A stretch of DNA of 6,435 nucleotides from Lachnospiraceae bacterium (lineage in GTDB: Bacteria > Bacillota > Clostridia > Lachnospirales > Lachnospiraceae). The notes under the pieces were generated by a model, which did not search any database, had not been told where the DNA came from, and saw nothing but the letters and a program-made list of their open reading frames with translations. The stretch is from the NCBI GenBank assembly GCA_017461685.1, contig JAFTXF010000085.1, positions 1-6,435 on the forward strand. Direction: 5' to 3'. Positions within the stretch are counted from its first letter, which is position 1. The number at the start of each line of letters is the position of its first letter. Positions 5,879-6,435 of the stretch are shown here, piece by piece. Both the position numbers and the translations under genes were made by a program.

Positions 5879-6433
5879 GCCCTCCCATAGCTTCTTGCAG
5901 TTCTTCTTTATGGCTTTTATTAATTTAGTTATTTTATCACTCGAACGAGTTTCAAAATTTCCCTTCTGCAATGCTCCGCTTCCGCTTTTTGCCGTATTTT
6001 CAACTGCTGCCGTATTTGCCTTCTTTGGCTGTATGCTGCTTTGTTCCTCATTTTGCGCCTTTGTCAGCTCGCCTTTGCTTGGCTTCCGGTTTTGCGCCTT
6101 TGTCAGCTCGCCTTTACTTGGCTTCCGGTTTTGCGTCTTCGCCAAGGTGCTGCCATTTGTTTTCTCAACTTGATCCTTCGCGTACTTGCTGCTGCCTTCA
6201 TCAATCTTCGGCTTCACAGGTTCTGTTTCTGACTCATCTACCCACTCCGGCTTCATTATGCGGTATCCATAATGTAGGAATATAGTTTCATTATGATTTT
6301 TTAAATTCTCCCACATACGGTACGATGATTTTATTATATATCTAGATTTATTACGCTCTATGTTATTTCTTACTTCATTGATGATTTGCTCGCAATCCAA
6401 CTTAAATGGCGCAGTATTGTGTTTTTCTGACAT
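5864..6433 (-). CDS. Hypothetical lysine-rich protein with internal 13-residue repeats (may be 5' partial)
   Basis: I do not recognise this protein. From ATG 6433 it has 189 residues in three parts. Residues 1-66 look like a folded, partly helical segment (CEQIINEVRNNIERNKSRY, then WENLKNHNETIFLHYGYRIM). Residues 67-160 are hydrophilic low-complexity sequence rich in Lys, Gln, Ser, Thr and Glu, including KAQNRKPSKGELT repeats at 99-128. Residues 161-189 are a very basic amphipathic tail (KLIKAIKKNCKKLWEGL). No signal peptide or transmembrane segment is seen. The N-terminal EVRNNI-like and basic C-terminal segments faintly recall tails of surface-polysaccharide glycosyltransferases, but this is weak inference. 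The ATG is 2 bp from the window edge as TGATG, which could be an overlap with an upstream gene's TGA stop, or the frame could begin further upstream. Confidence 0.7.
   Translation of the reverse strand: MSEKHNTAPFKLDCEQIINEVRNNIERNKSRYIIKSSYRMWENLKNHNETIFLHYGYRIMKPEWVDESETEPVKPKIDEGSSKYAKDQVEKTNGSTLAKTQNRKPSKGELTKAQNRKPSKGELTKAQNEEQSSIQPKKANTAAVENTAKSGSGALQKGNFETRSSDKITKLIKAIKKNCKKLWEGLSRK
6050..6139. repeat. In-frame 39-bp tandem repeat, about 2.3 copies
   Basis: Within the lysine-rich protein gene a 39-bp unit encodes 13 residues, giving KTQNRKPSKGELT (6101-6139), KAQNRKPSKGELT (6062-6100) and a partial KAQN (6050-6061). The two full copies differ by one Thr/Ala codon near their start plus a synonymous change in the Ser codon (6077 against 6116). 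Near identity at DNA level points to recent duplication. The 39-bp length keeps the frame. Confidence 0.9.
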
Positions 6434-6435
6434 CA

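Noticed and set aside
6050..6139. CRISPR-like repetition
   Set aside because: The repeats are directly adjacent without spacers, lie in frame within a coding sequence and number only about two.
5835..6285. Overlapping plus-strand ORFs with repeats opposite the lysine-rich protein gene
   Set aside because: They are antisense shadows; the repeats are the complement of the in-frame 39-bp repeat, and Phe/Leu/Cys-rich translation is expected opposite Lys/Glu/Ala codons. No ribosome site was seen.

Overview
The window looks like chromosomal DNA from a moderately AT-rich Firmicute, most likely a Clostridia/Lachnospiraceae-type gut bacterium. The evidence is a divergent LplB-type sugar ABC permease beside a YesN/YesM-type two-component pair, strong AGGAGG-like ribosome binding sites, sigma-A style promoters, and an Rpn/PD-(D/E)XK family protein of the kind common in that group. 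The taxonomic call is inference from gene content; there is no rRNA or other marker here.

Layout. Bases 1-828 (minus strand) hold the first 276 codons of a carbohydrate ABC transporter permease whose 3' end lies outside the window. Bases 829-1111 are a divergent regulatory region with a clear plus-strand promoter (TTGACA-17-TATTAT), a weaker minus-strand promoter candidate, and a pair of short direct repeats between them. Bases 1112-2338 encode an AraC-type response regulator and 2359-4101 its membrane sensor histidine kinase, in one tight operon. Bases 4102-4292 carry a 13-bp tandem repeat, an 11-bp-stem hairpin that is the probable terminator, and a palindrome next to a promoter-like sequence that points into antisense of the next gene. 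Bases 4293-4979 (minus) encode the C-terminal two-thirds of an Rpn/PD-(D/E)XK family protein that has lost its nuclease core. Bases 4980-5232 are AT-rich and show no gene. Bases 5233-5790 (minus) encode a flavoredoxin-like flavin reductase with its own promoter, and 5864-6433 (minus) encode an unrecognised lysine-rich protein with an internal 13-residue repeat.

How the genes fit together. The best-supported functional unit is the left half: the kinase probably senses an extracellular ligand, phosphorylates Asp55 of the regulator, and the regulator probably activates the divergent sugar-uptake operon that starts with the permease. The right half is a set of separate minus-strand genes with no evident shared pathway. 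I found no convincing new system, CRISPR array, RNA gene or intact mobile element. The items most worth a second look are the candidate operators in the divergent region, the operator/promoter-like sequence with no gene at 4229-4296, and the headless Rpn gene.
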